A DNA stretch of 64,000 bases from Amycolatopsis sp. WQ 127309 (GCF_023023025.1 NZ_CP095481.1:3968001-4032000), one strand, 5' to 3'; shown: positions 7,975 to 17,234, numbered from the stretch's first letter. Made by a program: numbers and translations. Notes: generated by a model not told the origin, from the letters alone.

Positions 7975-9078
7975 GTGAGTGATGAGTTCGACGCGGCATT
8001 GAAGGACCTGACCGGCAAGCTGACGCAGATCGAGTCGGTGATGGACCTCGACGCGTTGCGCGCGCAGGTGGCCGACCTGGAGCAGCAGGCTTCGAGCCCC
8101 AACCTCTGGGACGACCCCGAAGCGGCGCAGAAGGTGACCAGCCAGCTCTCCCACCGGCAGAGCGAGCTGCGGCGGGTCAACGACCTGCGCCAGCGGCTCG
8201 ACGACCTGGGCGTGCTGTACGAGCTCGCCGGCGACGAGGGCGACGCCGGCAGCATGGGCGAGGCCGAGGGCGAGCTGACCGAGCTGGGCAAGGCCATCGA
8301 CGGCCTCGAGGTCCGCACCCTGCTCTCCGGCGAGTACGACGACCGCAACGCCGTCGTCACCATCCGGTCCGAGGCCGGCGGCGTCGACGCCGCGGACTTC
8401 GCCGAGATGCTGCTCCGGATGTACATGCGCTGGGCCGAGCGCCACGGCTACCCGACCAACGTCTACGACATCTCCTACGCCGAAGAGGCGGGCATCAAGT
8501 CGGCGACGTTCACCGTGACCGCCCCCTACGTCTACGGCACCCTCTCGGTCGAGCAGGGCACCCACCGGCTCGTCCGGATCTCGCCGTTCGACAACCAGGG
8601 CCGCCGCCAGACGTCGTTCGCGCACGTCGAGGTGCTGCCCGAGGTCGAAGAGGTCGACCACGTCGACATCGCGGAGAAGGACATCCGCGTCGACGTCTAC
8701 CGCTCGTCCGGCCCCGGCGGCCAGAGCGTCAACACGACCGACTCCGCGGTGCGCATCACGCACCTGCCGACCGGCATCGTCGTCTCCTGCCAGAACGAGA
8801 AGTCGCAGCTGCAGAACAAGGCCGCCGCGCTCAAGGTCCTCCAGGCCCGGCTGATGCTGCGCAAGAAGGAAGAAGAGCGCGCCGAGATGGACGCGCTCAA
8901 GGACGGCGGCTCCAGCTGGGGCAACCAGATGCGCTCCTACGTGCTGCACCCGTACCAGATGGTCAAGGACCTGCGGACCGAGTTCGAGGTCGGCAACCCG
9001 TCCGCGGTGCTCGACGGCGAGATCGACGGTTTCCTCGACGCCGGCATCCGCTGGCGGAAGCAGTCCGCGGCCGTTTAA
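7975..9078 (+). CDS. prfB: Peptide chain release factor 2
   Basis: A 367-residue class I release factor. The RF2 codon-recognition tripeptide SPF is in [13 protein letters not shown], and the peptidyl-tRNA hydrolysis motif GGQ is in [17 protein letters not shown]. It terminates translation at UGA and UAA. The start is taken as GTG 7975, because a TAACCT box at 7961-7966 lies 8 nt upstream and no Shine-Dalgarno is visible, so the mRNA is probably leaderless. No in-frame UGA frameshift site is present, unlike in E. coli; actinobacterial prfB genes normally lack it. ftsE follows. Confidence 0.96.
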   Translation: MSDEFDAALKDLTGKLTQIESVMDLDALRAQVADLEQQASSPNLWDDPEAAQKVTSQLSHRQSELRRVNDLRQRLDDLGVLYELAGDEGDAGSMGEAEGELTELGKAIDGLEVRTLLSGEYDDRNAVVTIRSEAGGVDAADFAEMLLRMYMRWAERHGYPTNVYDISYAEEAGIKSATFTVTAPYVYGTLSVEQGTHRLVRISPFDNQGRRQTSFAHVEVLPEVEEVDHVDIAEKDIRVDVYRSSGPGGQSVNTTDSAVRITHLPTGIVVSCQNEKSQLQNKAAALKVLQARLMLRKKEEERAEMDALKDGGSSWGNQMRSYVLHPYQMVKDLRTEFEVGNPSAVLDGEIDGFLDAGIRWRKQSAAV

Positions 9079-9082
9079 CGGT

Positions 9083-9198
9083 GCAAGGGGTGTTCGCGTG
9101 ACCGCTCACAGGGGCTTTCCGGGGGTCCGGGTGGCGGAGCCCCCGGCGTGGGGCGTGGGGTACGACCCCACTACGCACAGTGCGCAAACGCCCCTTGC
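9083..9198. repeat. Nested inverted repeats between prfB and ftsE
   Basis: GCAAGGGG (9083-9090) is matched by CCCCTTGC (9191-9198), with partial pairing further inward. Inside lies a second stem CCGGGGG (9119-9125) / CCCCCGG (9140-9146). No T-run follows, so it may be a factor-dependent terminator or a remnant of a dispersed repeat. Confidence 0.4.
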
Positions 9199-9258
9199 TC
9201 CACCCGGGTGGCCCGGGCAACCGGGGCTTCACGAGACCGGTGGGTAGTATGCCGAATC

Positions 9259-9948
9259 GTGATCCGGCTCGAAGAGGTTTCCAAGGTCTACAAGACCTCG
9301 ACGCGGCCCGCGCTCGAGCGGGTGTCCGTCGACATCGAAAAGGGTGAGTTCGTCTTCCTGATCGGTCCCTCGGGATCGGGGAAGTCGACCTTCCTCCGGT
9401 TGCTGCTGCGCGAAGAGACGCCGAGCAAGGGTCGCGTGGTGGTGTCCAACTTCGACGTCGCCAAGCTGGCCCGCCGCCGGGTTCCCCGCCTGCGGCAGAC
9501 CATCGGCTGCGTGTTCCAGGACTTCCGCCTGCTGGCCAACAAGACCGTCGCCGAGAACGTCGCGTTCGCCCTCGAGGTCATCGGCAAGCCCGGCCCGACC
9601 ATCAAGAAGGTCGTCCCCGAGGTGCTGGAGCTCGTCGGCCTCGACGGCAAGGCGGACCGGCTGCCCAACGAGCTTTCCGGTGGTGAGCAACAGCGCGTGG
9701 CGATCGCTCGCGCGTTCGTGAACCGGCCGCTGGTGCTGCTCGCCGACGAGCCGACCGGGAACCTGGACCCCGACACCAGTCAGGACATCATGCTGCTGCT
9801 GGAGCGGATCAACCGCACCGGCACGACCGTCCTGATGGCGACCCACGACCACGGCATCGTCGACTCCATGCGGCGCCGCGTCGTCGAGCTGCAGCTCGGC
9901 CGGGTGGTCCGCGACGACGCCCGCGGCGTCTACGGCATCGGCCGCTGA
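9259..9948 (+). CDS. ftsE: Cell division ATP-binding protein FtsE
   Basis: A 229-residue ABC ATPase. Walker [10 protein letters not shown], signature LSGGEQQR and Walker [14 protein letters not shown] are all present. With FtsX it forms a complex at the divisome that transmits ATP hydrolysis across the membrane to activate peptidoglycan hydrolases (RipC in mycobacteria). The start is GTG 9259: TAGTAT at 9245-9250 is a good -10 box 8 nt before it, implying a leaderless transcript, and the length then equals that of other FtsE proteins. ftsX follows 45 bp downstream. Confidence 0.96.
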   Translation: MIRLEEVSKVYKTSTRPALERVSVDIEKGEFVFLIGPSGSGKSTFLRLLLREETPSKGRVVVSNFDVAKLARRRVPRLRQTIGCVFQDFRLLANKTVAENVAFALEVIGKPGPTIKKVVPEVLELVGLDGKADRLPNELSGGEQQRVAIARAFVNRPLVLLADEPTGNLDPDTSQDIMLLLERINRTGTTVLMATHDHGIVDSMRRRVVELQLGRVVRDDARGVYGIGR

Positions 9949-9993
9949 CCGCCCACCCCCGCACGCCCCCGACCCCAAGGACCTGCACCCGAC

Positions 9994-10887
9994 ATGCGCG
10001 CCAGTTTCGTCTTCAGTGAGGTAATCACCGGCCTGCGCCGGAACATCACGATGACCATCGCGATGATGCTGACCACGGCCGTGTCGCTCGCCATGCTCGG
10101 CGGCGGCCTGCTGGCCGTGCGGACGATCGACAAGATGAAGTCCAACTTCCTCGCCGACGTCGAGGTTTCGGTCTACCTCACCGACGACATCAGCGCGAAC
10201 GACAAGAACTGCACCCAGTCGCTGTGCGAGTCGCTGCGCTCGGACCTGCAGGGCAACGACGGCGTCGAGTCGGTCGTGTTCGAGAACCGCGACCAGGCCT
10301 TCGACCGGTTCAAGAAGATCTTCGAGAGCCAGCCCGAGCTGGTCGCCCTCACCGGCCCCGAGTCGCTGCCCGCGTCACTGCACGTGAAGCTGAAGGACCC
10401 GGACCGCAGCGAGTCGATCGTGCAGGCCTACAGCACCAAGCCGGGCGTGCGGAAGGTCGACGACCAGAAGAAGTTCCTCGACCGCGTGTTCAACGCCTTC
10501 AACGGTGTCCGGAACATGGCCTTCGGCGCGGCGCTCATCATGGCCATCGCCGCCCTGCTGCTGATCGCCAACACGATCCAGGTGTCCGCGTTCACGCGGC
10601 GCACGGAGGTCGGCATCATGCGGCTCGTCGGCGCGACGCGGTGGTACACGCAGCTGCCGTTCCTCCTGGAGGCGGTGGTCGCCGGCGCGGTCGGCGCGAT
10701 CCTCGGGATCATCATGCTGATCATCACCAAGGCCGGCTTCCTGGACTCGGTGTTCACCGGCGACGTGTTCCCGAAGATCACCATGCTGGAACTGCTGTTC
10801 CCGGTCGCGCCGATCCTGCTCGGGGTGTCCGTGCTGATCTCCGCCCTCACCGGTTACGTGACGCTGCGCCTGTACGTCCGGCACTAG
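9994..10887 (+). CDS. ftsX: Cell division protein FtsX
   Basis: A 297-residue permease-like partner of FtsE. It has a short cytoplasmic start, a first membrane helix (about residues 20-45), an extracellular domain (about residues 50-165) with a Cys pair CTQSLC, then three more membrane helices (about 175-197, 222-247, 267-290). This is the standard FtsX topology. The extracellular loop is expected to contact a peptidoglycan hydrolase. It is in an operon with ftsE. Confidence 0.95.
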   Translation: MRASFVFSEVITGLRRNITMTIAMMLTTAVSLAMLGGGLLAVRTIDKMKSNFLADVEVSVYLTDDISANDKNCTQSLCESLRSDLQGNDGVESVVFENRDQAFDRFKKIFESQPELVALTGPESLPASLHVKLKDPDRSESIVQAYSTKPGVRKVDDQKKFLDRVFNAFNGVRNMAFGAALIMAIAALLLIANTIQVSAFTRRTEVGIMRLVGATRWYTQLPFLLEAVVAGAVGAILGIIMLIITKAGFLDSVFTGDVFPKITMLELLFPVAPILLGVSVLISALTGYVTLRLYVRH

Positions 10888-10944
10888 CGCGTCCGTCCGA
10901 AAAGGCAGCTGCTTGTTGCCCAGGTCATCACGTAGAGTGGTCGT

Positions 10945-11427
10945 ATGCCCAAGGAACTTGGCCAGAAGGTGATCGTGTCGAACCGCAAGGCTCGGCACGA
11001 TTACTCCATCCTCGACACCTACGAGTGCGGTCTCGTGCTCGTCGGCACCGAGGTCAAGAGCCTGCGCGAGGGCAAGGCGTCGCTGGCCGACGCGTTCGCG
11101 ACCGTCGACGACGGCGAGGTCTGGCTGCGCAACGTGCACATCCCGGAGTACACGCAGGGCACGTGGACCAACCACACGCCGCGACGCACCCGGAAGCTGC
11201 TGCTGCACCGCCGCGAGATCGAGAAGCTCATCGGCAAGACCAAGGAGAGCGGGCTCTCGCTGGTGCCGCTGTCGATGTACTTCAAGGATGGCAAGGTCAA
11301 GGTCGAGATCGCCCTCGCGAAGGGCAAGAAGGCCTACGACAAGCGGCAAACACTCGCCAAGCGCGACGCGGAGCGGGACATCAGCAAGGCCATGGGCCGC
11401 GCGCTGAAGGGCCGGTTCACGGAGTGA
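10945..11427 (+). CDS. smpB: SsrA-binding protein SmpB
   Basis: A 160-residue tmRNA partner protein. It has the conserved oligonucleotide-binding fold start ([35 protein letters not shown]) and the basic C-terminal tail ([20 protein letters not shown]) that enters the ribosomal decoding site. With tmRNA it rescues stalled ribosomes. The tmRNA gene is 5.4 kb downstream. TAGAGT at 10933-10938 lies 6 nt before the ATG, so the transcript is probably leaderless. Confidence 0.97.
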   Translation: MPKELGQKVIVSNRKARHDYSILDTYECGLVLVGTEVKSLREGKASLADAFATVDDGEVWLRNVHIPEYTQGTWTNHTPRRTRKLLLHRREIEKLIGKTKESGLSLVPLSMYFKDGKVKVEIALAKGKKAYDKRQTLAKRDAERDISKAMGRALKGRFTE

Positions 11428-12320
11428 CGGCCGGGCCCGCCGACGACGCCGACGTCGCGCGCTGGACGGCGTCGCTCGGCCTGCCGGGCCTGGTCGACCT
11501 GCACGTCCACTTCCTGCCGAAACCGGTGATGGACAAGGTCTGGGCGTACTTCGACCGGGCCACGACGCACTACGGCACCGAGTGGCCGGTGCACTACCGC
11601 ACCGACGAGCAGGACCGGATCGCCACCCTGAAGACGCTGGGGGTCCAGCGGTTCGCGCCGCTGGTCTACCCGCACAAGCCGGGGATGGCGCAGTGGCTGA
11701 CGGAGTGGGCGCTCGAGTTCGCGTCGCGCGTCCCGGACGCGGTACCGACCGGCACGTTCTACCCGGAGCCGGGCGCGGGGTCCGCTGTGGACGGTGCGCT
11801 GCGGGCGGGTGCGCAGGTGTTCAAGGCGCACGTCCAGGTCGGCGCGTACGACCCGCGTGACGAGCACCTGACGCCGGTGTGGGGCGCGCTGGCCGACGCG
11901 GGCGTGCCGGTGGTCGTCCACTGTGGACACGGTCCGTTGCGGGGCGACTTCACCGGGTTGCAGGTCTTCGAAGAGGTGCTGGCGCGGCACCCGCGGCTGA
12001 CGGCGGTGCTCGCGCACGCGGCGATGCCGGAGTTCGGCGCCGCGTTCGAGCTGCTCGCCAAGTACCCGCGGGTGCACCTCGACACCACGATGGTCGGCGT
12101 GCCGTTCGCCCAGGCGATGTCGCCGCTGCCGGCGGACTGGACGTCGCGGCTGGCGGACGTCGCCGACCGCGTGGTGCTGGGTACCGACTTCCCGAACATC
12201 CCGTACTCCTACGCGACACAGCTGCAGGCGATCGCCGGCTGGGCGGCCGACGATCGCCTGGGGGAGCCGTTCCTGCGGGCCGTCCTCCACGACACCCCGC
12301 TGCGCCTGCTCAACGCCTGA
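11424..12320 (+). CDS. Amidohydrolase family 2 metal-dependent hydrolase
   Basis: A 298-residue TIM-barrel hydrolase. Metal-ligand motif HVHFLP occurs near the N-terminus ([12 protein letters not shown]), a further His is in VVVHCGHGP and [10 protein letters not shown], and the catalytic Asp is in [10 protein letters not shown]. This is the amidohydrolase-2 pattern (ACMSD/uracil-decarboxylase-like group). The GTG start overlaps the smpB stop (GTGA), so the two are translationally coupled. The substrate is not predictable from sequence. Confidence 0.85.
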   Translation: MTAGPADDADVARWTASLGLPGLVDLHVHFLPKPVMDKVWAYFDRATTHYGTEWPVHYRTDEQDRIATLKTLGVQRFAPLVYPHKPGMAQWLTEWALEFASRVPDAVPTGTFYPEPGAGSAVDGALRAGAQVFKAHVQVGAYDPRDEHLTPVWGALADAGVPVVVHCGHGPLRGDFTGLQVFEEVLARHPRLTAVLAHAAMPEFGAAFELLAKYPRVHLDTTMVGVPFAQAMSPLPADWTSRLADVADRVVLGTDFPNIPYSYATQLQAIAGWAADDRLGEPFLRAVLHDTPLRLLNA

Positions 12321-12377
12321 AAGCCGTGAAGGCCTCCTTCCCGGCCATAAGAGCCGGTAAGGAGGCCTTCACGGCTT
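12321..12377. terminator. Perfect 19-bp inverted repeat, bidirectional terminator
   Basis: Arms 12321-12339 and 12359-12377 are exact complements (start AAGCCGTGAAGGCC, end GGCCTTCACGGCTT); the 19-nt centre contains a further CCGGC/GCCGG pair. It lies exactly between two convergent genes. The sequence is far longer than needed for termination and looks like a genus-specific repeat family. Confidence 0.75.
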
Positions 12378-12382
12378 TGGCC

Positions 12383-13717
12383 TCAGCGCCTGATGGTCGC
12401 CTGTTCGCTGACGGCCACCGCGCGGCCCAGCAGGCGGGTGCCCAGTTCCGTCGCCGGGATGTGCTTGCCCGCCAAGAGAAAGCCGGCCGTCGCGAGCAGC
12501 ACCCACGGCACCGGGCCGTGCACGATGCCGTCCGACAGCGGTGCGAAACCGTGGGCGGCGAGGCCTAGCAGGCCACCCGACACCATCAGCCCGGCCACGA
12601 TCAGCTGCGGCAGCTTCGCCGTCACCGCGACCGTGTCGCGCTGGGTCTCGAAGTGGGCGAACAGCCGCAGCAGGCCCAGCAGCACCAGGCCGCACACCGC
12701 GAACCACGCGGGCGCCATGACCAGCCAGAGCACCGTGCCCGGCGCGGGAGTCTCGTAACCGAGGCCGTACACCGTCACGCCCGCCACCACGATCAGCGCC
12801 GGCATGTGCCACAGGTAGACGGTCATGAACCGCGCGCCGAGCCAGCTGAGCGCGGAGCCGACGCCCGGTCGCTCGGCGAGCGCGTTGAGCTGCGGGCGGA
12901 AGGCGAGCAACAGGCCGATCTGGCCGACGGCGAGGAACGCGAGCAGCACGGTCGGCGGGCTCATGTTCGACACCGGCGCACCCGGCATGCCGATCATGCT
13001 GGCCGGGTACGGGCCGAACGCGACCATCAGCGCGGTGACGCCGAAGCCGGCCGCGGACAGCGTCAGCGCGCCGCGGCGGGTCAGCGAACCGAGCCGGCCT
13101 TCGACGTAGTGGAAGCCGAGCTGGTGCACCGCGACCCAGACGAAGATCGCGTTGGCGTAACCGAGGTAGCCGAGGTCGTTGAAGCGCGCGACGTCGACGA
13201 GCACGCCCGCCACCGCCATCACCAGCGGCACCTTGAGGCCCCAGCGGCGGTGCGCGGCGACCATCACCGGCGTGAGCAGCACGACCAGGACGTACACCGC
13301 GAGGAACCACAGCAGCTGCGCGGCGATCGCGCTGGCGACCTGCAACGGTTGCGGCGGGATGCCCAGGCCGCGCAGGAAGTCCGGCACGACCAGCCAGACG
13401 GCCAGCAGCGGCAGCACCGGCACCATCAGGCGCCGGATCCGCGCGGCGAGCCACTGGCGCGGGGAATCCGCGCGGCGCAGCGAGATGAGGTTGGCGGCGC
13501 CCCCGGCGAAGAAGACCAGCGGCATCACCTGCGAAAACCAAGTAATTGCCCACCAGCCCGGCGTCGCCAGCGCGTTTCCGGTGGCGAGCTGCCCGCCGGA
13601 GTAGGAGAGCACCGGCATGACCCAGTGCTGGGCGATGACGGCGAGGATGGCCCCCGCCCGGACGACGTCGAGAAACCTGTCCCGGCCGCCTCGTGCGACC
13701 CCCTGGCTTGTCTGCAT
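12383..13717 (-). CDS. Acyltransferase 3 family membrane protein
   Basis: A 444-residue integral membrane protein with about ten to eleven hydrophobic helices. The N-terminal RFLDVVRAGAILAVIAQHW carries the family's conserved Arg and active-site His. The family transfers acyl groups (often acetyl) from the cytoplasmic to the outer face onto sugars, lipids or antibiotics. The ATG at 13717 gives a normal length. A GGTAGGG-type motif at 13801-13821, also found before two other membrane-protein genes on this strand, lies about 90 bp upstream. Confidence 0.87.
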   Translation of the reverse strand: MQTSQGVARGGRDRFLDVVRAGAILAVIAQHWVMPVLSYSGGQLATGNALATPGWWAITWFSQVMPLVFFAGGAANLISLRRADSPRQWLAARIRRLMVPVLPLLAVWLVVPDFLRGLGIPPQPLQVASAIAAQLLWFLAVYVLVVLLTPVMVAAHRRWGLKVPLVMAVAGVLVDVARFNDLGYLGYANAIFVWVAVHQLGFHYVEGRLGSLTRRGALTLSAAGFGVTALMVAFGPYPASMIGMPGAPVSNMSPPTVLLAFLAVGQIGLLLAFRPQLNALAERPGVGSALSWLGARFMTVYLWHMPALIVVAGVTVYGLGYETPAPGTVLWLVMAPAWFAVCGLVLLGLLRLFAHFETQRDTVAVTAKLPQLIVAGLMVSGGLLGLAAHGFAPLSDGIVHGPVPWVLLATAGFLLAGKHIPATELGTRLLGRAVAVSEQATIRR

Positions 13718-13800
13718 GCAGTAGAGCTTGGCCGCTTCGACCTGCTGGAACAGCGGTGCTGACCGCCCTCTTCGGGGTCCTGTTCACCCCCAGCCGGAGC

Positions 13801-13821
13801 GGGGGTTGTCCCTACCGCCGG
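13801..13821 (-). promoter_or_regulatory. Candidate shared operator (copy C)
   Basis: On the + strand it reads GGGGGTTGTCCCTACCGCCGG split at the CCCTACC core. It matches sites at 16750-16771 and 45029-45052 over the half CCCTACC(G/T)GCCG and the centre. Each of the three is 60-95 bp upstream of a minus-strand membrane-protein gene. Confidence 0.45.
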
Positions 13822-13826
13822 ACGGC

Positions 13827-14060
13827 TCAGGACTCCCGGATGCCGTCGGGTTCGGCCTCACTGCGCGACGACGCGGCGACCCGGTACTCCCAGCCGTCCT
13901 CGGTGAGGCCGAGCTCGTAGCGCGTCTCGATCTTCGGGCCGTCGTGGAGGTGGATGTGCTTGATGACGGCGCCGGGCACGGGCTCGGTTTCCCCGAGCTC
14001 CTGGACCCGGCCGTCGAGCGGACCGCCGAAGAAGCGGACGCAGCGGGTTTCGTCGGACAT
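13827..14060 (-). CDS. Small conserved-looking protein, unknown
   Basis: A 77-residue soluble protein (MSDETRCVRFFGGPLDG...). The ATG at 14060 is preferred over an upstream ATG at 14093 because GAGGAG lies about 8 nt before it. The start RCVRFFGGPLDGRVQEL resembles small actinobacterial and phage proteins annotated as hypothetical with an FxGGPxDG motif. No function is known to me. It stands alone between the acyltransferase gene and the response regulator gene. Confidence 0.7.
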   Translation of the reverse strand: MSDETRCVRFFGGPLDGRVQELGETEPVPGAVIKHIHLHDGPKIETRYELGLTEDGWEYRVAASSRSEAEPDGIRES

Positions 14061-14179
14061 CCGCGCACTCCTCTCGTCGGCGGGTCCGCTCATGGTAGGT
14101 GAGGGGACTCGAGGACGCCGCCGTCAGAACGGGTGACCCAGCGTCCACCTTACGGGACTTTTGGTCACTGAACGTCCAC

Positions 14180-14821
14180 TCAACGGCCGAGATAGGTGAG
14201 GACAGCACGAACGCGACGGTGCTCCTCCGCGCTCGCCTCCAAGCCGAGTTTCGAGAAGATGTTGCCGATGTGCTTCTCCACCGCGCCGTGCGACACCACG
14301 AGCGAGTTCGCGATCGCCGTGTTCGACAGGCCCTGGGCCATCAGGCCGAGCACCTCGGACTCGCGTGCGGTCAGGGCGTCCAGCGGGTTGCGGCGGCCGC
14401 GGGCCATCAGCTGGGCGATGACGTCCGGGTCGATCGCCGTGCCGCCGTTCGCCACCCGGCGGACCGCGTCCAGGAAGTCCGCGACGTCCGCCACGCGCTC
14501 CTTCAGCAGGTAGCCGACGCCGCCGGCGCCACCCGAGAGCAGCTCGACCGCGTACGACTCCTCGACGTACTGCGAGAGCACCAGTACCGGGAGGCCCGGC
14601 ACCTCCTTGCGGGCCGCGAGGGCGGCGCGCAGGCCTTCGTCGGTGAACGTCGGGGGCATCCGGACGTCGACTATCGCCAGGTCAGGACGGTGTTCCAGGA
14701 CCGCGCCCAGCAGCTCGTCGCCGTTGTCGACGGCCGCCACCGTTTCGATGCCCTCGTCGGCGAGCAGGCGGGTGACCCCGGCCCGCAGCAGCACGGCGTC
14801 CTCGGCGATCACTACCCGCAT
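14180..14821 (-). CDS. NarL/LuxR-type response regulator
   Basis: A 213-residue regulator. The receiver domain carries the acidic pair (AEDAV), phospho-acceptor Asp52 (AIVDVRMPP) and the Lys of YLLKERV. The C-terminal LuxR HTH is LTARESEVLGLMAQGLSNTAIANSL through VEKHIGNIFSKLGL. It is the last gene of the Sensor-domain/kinase/regulator operon (39 bp behind the kinase), so it is the cognate regulator. A possible target site is the GGTAGGG-N4-CCCTACC palindrome in front of its own operon. Confidence 0.93.
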   Translation of the reverse strand: MRVVIAEDAVLLRAGVTRLLADEGIETVAAVDNGDELLGAVLEHRPDLAIVDVRMPPTFTDEGLRAALAARKEVPGLPVLVLSQYVEESYAVELLSGGAGGVGYLLKERVADVADFLDAVRRVANGGTAIDPDVIAQLMARGRRNPLDALTARESEVLGLMAQGLSNTAIANSLVVSHGAVEKHIGNIFSKLGLEASAEEHRRVRAVLTYLGR

Positions 14822-14860
14822 CCGGCCCCCAGGTTCTCCGATGATCGGGGCCCAGCCTAT

Positions 14861-15994
14861 TCACCATTCACAGGGGAGGTCAGCCCGGATCACGGTCGGT
14901 CCGCCGACCGGGCTGACGACGGTGATCACGCCGTCGATCGTCGCGGCGCGGTCGGCCAGACCGGCCAGCCCGCCGCCGGGCCGCATCTCGGCGCCGCCGT
15001 GGCCGTTGTCGGTGATCTCGACGACGACGTGCGCGTCGTCGCGCCACACCTTCACCTCGGCCTCCTTCGCGCCGGAGTGCTTCGCGATGTTCGTCAGCGT
15101 CTCGCCGACGATGAAGTACGCCGTCGTCTCCACCGCCGCCGGCGGCCGCGGCTCCACGTTCACCGTGACGTCCACCGGGATCGGCGACTTCGCCGCCTGC
15201 GCCGACAGCGCCGCGTCCAGGCCGCGGTCGCCCAGCACCGCCGGGTAGATCCCGCGGGCCAGGTCCCGCAGCTCCGACACCGCGAGCTTCGCGTCCGCGT
15301 GCGCCTCGTCGATCAGCTCCCGCACGCCCTCGGGATCGTGGTCGAACTTCGACTTCGCGCGGCCCAGGCTCATCGCGACGGCCACCAGCCGCTGCTGCGC
15401 GCCGTCGTGCAGGTCACGCTCGATGCGCCGGCGTTCCGCCTCGGCGGCGTCGACCCCCCGGGCCCGCGACGCCTGCAGCCGCTCGGCCTTCTGCTCCAGC
15501 CGCTTCGTGCGGTTCGGGCCCAGCAACGCGATCGCCAGCTCCCCGTGCAGCCAGCCCAGCCACGGCGTCACCCAGATCGCCATCGGCAGCAGCACGATCG
15601 ACGCGATCGCGATCGCGAACTCCACGCACGCCAGCGGGAACGCCGCCATCAGGTACGCCAGGTCCCGCCACGTCGTCGGGTCGCTCAGCCGGATCAGCCA
15701 CCGCCGCAGCACCGGCTCGCCGTCGTAGGCCCGCCGCTCCACCGGCGGCAACGGCACCCGCAGCATCCGCCCGGCCCAGCCGCGCTCCCGATCCGCCGAC
15801 CAGCGGATGAAGCTCGTCGTCGCCAGCAGGATCGGGAACCCGACCCACACCACCGCCGTGCCGACCCCCACCGAGATCCCCGTGACGATCAGCACGAACT
15901 GCAGGAGCCGGAAGACGAAGCTCAGGAGCATGTACCCGATCGTGCGAGCCGGGTGCGGCCGCGGGTGCTCGAGCTGGCGTTGCTCCGGCGTCAT
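14861..15994 (-). CDS. Sensor histidine kinase with N-terminal Sensor domain
   Basis: A 377-residue kinase. An N-terminal membrane 'Sensor' domain has four hydrophobic segments (residues about 20-60 and 105-150). The HisKA_3 phospho-acceptor His follows in ERRRIERDLHDGAQQRLVAVAMSLGRAK, then the HATPase with N-box FIVGETLTNIAKHSGA and G-box DNGHGGA / GGGLAGLADR. The ATG at 15994 overlaps the stop of the upstream Sensor-only gene (ATGA). Autophosphorylation followed by transfer to the regulator at 14180 is expected. The stimulus is unknown; envelope stress is possible given the membrane-bound sensor. Confidence 0.93.
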   Translation of the reverse strand: MTPEQRQLEHPRPHPARTIGYMLLSFVFRLLQFVLIVTGISVGVGTAVVWVGFPILLATTSFIRWSADRERGWAGRMLRVPLPPVERRAYDGEPVLRRWLIRLSDPTTWRDLAYLMAAFPLACVEFAIAIASIVLLPMAIWVTPWLGWLHGELAIALLGPNRTKRLEQKAERLQASRARGVDAAEAERRRIERDLHDGAQQRLVAVAMSLGRAKSKFDHDPEGVRELIDEAHADAKLAVSELRDLARGIYPAVLGDRGLDAALSAQAAKSPIPVDVTVNVEPRPPAAVETTAYFIVGETLTNIAKHSGAKEAEVKVWRDDAHVVVEITDNGHGGAEMRPGGGLAGLADRAATIDGVITVVSPVGGPTVIRADLPCEW

Positions 15995-16665
15995 CCCGCC
16001 ACCAGGTGCTTCTCTTCGGCTTCTTCCCACCAGCGCTCCATCCGACGGCGCTGGGCCACGGTCGGGCCGAGCAGCGCGTTCGCGAGCCGGGCGTGCGTCC
16101 CCGCCAGCGCCTTCGTCAGCGCCACGGACAACGCGATGAACAGCACCCCCAGCGCCGCCCACGGTAGCGCCTCCACCGTCGAGTCCACGGTCAGCCACCG
16201 CAGGTCGTCCGACGGGAAGTAGTACGCGCCACCCGGCAGCCACCGGAAGTAGACCGGCAGCCCCGCCAGCGCCAGGCTCGTCGACCAGAACGCCGTCACC
16301 AGCGTGAACTCGATCAGCCCGAGTGGGAACAACACGAAGAAGTACAGCAGGTCCCGCCACGTCGACAGATCCTTCAGCCGCGCCTTCCAGCGCAGGCTCT
16401 GCTTCCCCGCCGGCAACGGCAGGTACGGCAGATCGACGTGCCGGTCCAGCAACGCGTAGACCCGCGCCCGCTCCATCCGCGCCGCGCCCCGCACCCCCAG
16501 CACCAGCAACGCCAGCAGCGGCACCCCCACCCACACCACGACCGTCCCCAGCCCGGCCGCCGTCAACGACGTCAAGACCGTGAACGCCGCCACCCCCAAC
16601 GGCAGGTTCATCAGCAGGAAAACCACCGAACCGCCGAACGGCGGATCCCGCCTCTCGCTAGCCAT
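15991..16665 (-). CDS. Stand-alone Sensor-domain membrane protein
   Basis: A 224-residue protein homologous to the membrane region of the kinase encoded just downstream (shared pattern: Arg-rich loop, then 'LKDLSTWRDLLYFFVLFPLGLIEF' versus 'SDPTTWRDLAYLMAAFPLACVEF'), but with no kinase domain. Four membrane helices are seen. The ATG at 16665 is chosen with GGGAG upstream; the longer frame up to 16827 would run into the regulatory palindrome. It is translationally coupled to the kinase gene and may form a hetero-oligomeric sensor with it or modulate it, which is inference from duplication and coupling. Confidence 0.85.
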   Translation of the reverse strand: MASERRDPPFGGSVVFLLMNLPLGVAAFTVLTSLTAAGLGTVVVWVGVPLLALLVLGVRGAARMERARVYALLDRHVDLPYLPLPAGKQSLRWKARLKDLSTWRDLLYFFVLFPLGLIEFTLVTAFWSTSLALAGLPVYFRWLPGGAYYFPSDDLRWLTVDSTVEALPWAALGVLFIALSVALTKALAGTHARLANALLGPTVAQRRRMERWWEEAEEKHLVAG

Positions 16666-16749
16666 GACCTGGCTCCCTTCAGTCCCACGATGCCCCCAAG
16701 CATCGTTCGCCGGACCGCCGGCCGACATGGTGCGCGCGGGCATCCCGCC

Positions 16750-16771
16750 GGTAGGGCTGGCCCTACCGCCG
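16750..16771 (-). promoter_or_regulatory. Palindromic candidate operator of the sensor-kinase operon (copy A)
   Basis: GGTAGGGC-TG-GCCCTACC at 16750-16767 is a perfect 8-bp-arm palindrome followed by GCCG. It lies 85 bp upstream of the Sensor gene start and 60 bp upstream of the tmRNA 5' end on the other strand. Related sites lie before the acyltransferase and apolipoprotein acyltransferase genes. Confidence 0.55.
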
Positions 16772-16800
16772 CCCTGGACTAATGGACTGGCGCCACGCGT

Positions 16801-16806
16801 TATGCT
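16801..16806 (+). promoter_or_regulatory. Probable -10 box of the tmRNA gene
   Basis: TATGCT lies 22 nt upstream of the mature tmRNA 5' end, leaving a short leader for RNase P. No convincing -35 hexamer is seen. Confidence 0.4.
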
Positions 16807-16827
16807 GTACGGGTTGTGTCCCACCAA

Positions 16828-17195
16828 GGGGGTGAACGGTTTCGACTTTGGACGTTGAGCCAGGAGAAGCGTGCCGGTGCAGGCGAGAGACCACCGTAAG
16901 CGTCATCGCAATCGAATAAGCGCCGATTCCAATCAGCGCGAGTACGCCCTCGCCGCCTGAGCGAGTGCGTCTCTGTCGGCCCGGGTGTGCCTCCGACCCG
17001 GGTACCGGCATCAGCTAGGAGGCTGAGCGGCAGTCCCGGCCACGGGGACCTGCCGTGAAGCAAACAGTGGCTGGGCCCGTCACTTCAGCTTGTTCGCGTG
17101 ATTGAAGGGGCCGAGTAGAGACGAAGCGGACTGCGCACGGAGAAGTCCTGTCGATACGCCAGAGGACCCGGGTTCAATTCCCGGCACCTCCACCA
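16828..17195 (+). ncRNA. ssrA: tmRNA (one-piece)
   Basis: A 368-nt RNA. The tRNA-like domain is formed by GGGGGTG (16828-16834) pairing with CACCTCC (17185-17191), followed by A and an encoded CCA (17193-17195); the T-arm GGGTTCAATTCCC is at about 17169-17181. The mRNA-like tag frame starts at GCC 16922 and reads ADSNQREYALAA before TGA at 16958-16960, close to the mycobacterial tag ADSHQRDYALAA. It works with SmpB (gene at 10945) to rescue stalled ribosomes and tag proteins for Clp proteolysis. Its 3' end is the boundary of an accessory island. Confidence 0.97.
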
Positions 17196-17212
17196 GCGTG
17201 GTCTTACTTGAA

Positions 17213-17234
17213 CCGTGGTCCGAAAGGACCACGG
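17213..17234 (+). terminator. Hairpin directly behind tmRNA
   Basis: CCGTGGTCC (17213-17221), GAAA loop, GGACCACGG (17226-17234): a perfect 9-bp stem with a stable tetraloop but no T-run. Confidence 0.6.

Noticed and set aside
7975..8060. Programmed frameshift in prfB
   Set aside because: The gene is open in one frame from GTG 7975 with no early UGA or slippery CTT-TGA site.
17080..17212. Minus-strand reading VEVPGIEPGSSGV and following residues as a protein end
   Set aside because: It is the antisense translation of the tmRNA 3' end; this peptide is a well-known artefact of tRNA-like sequences.
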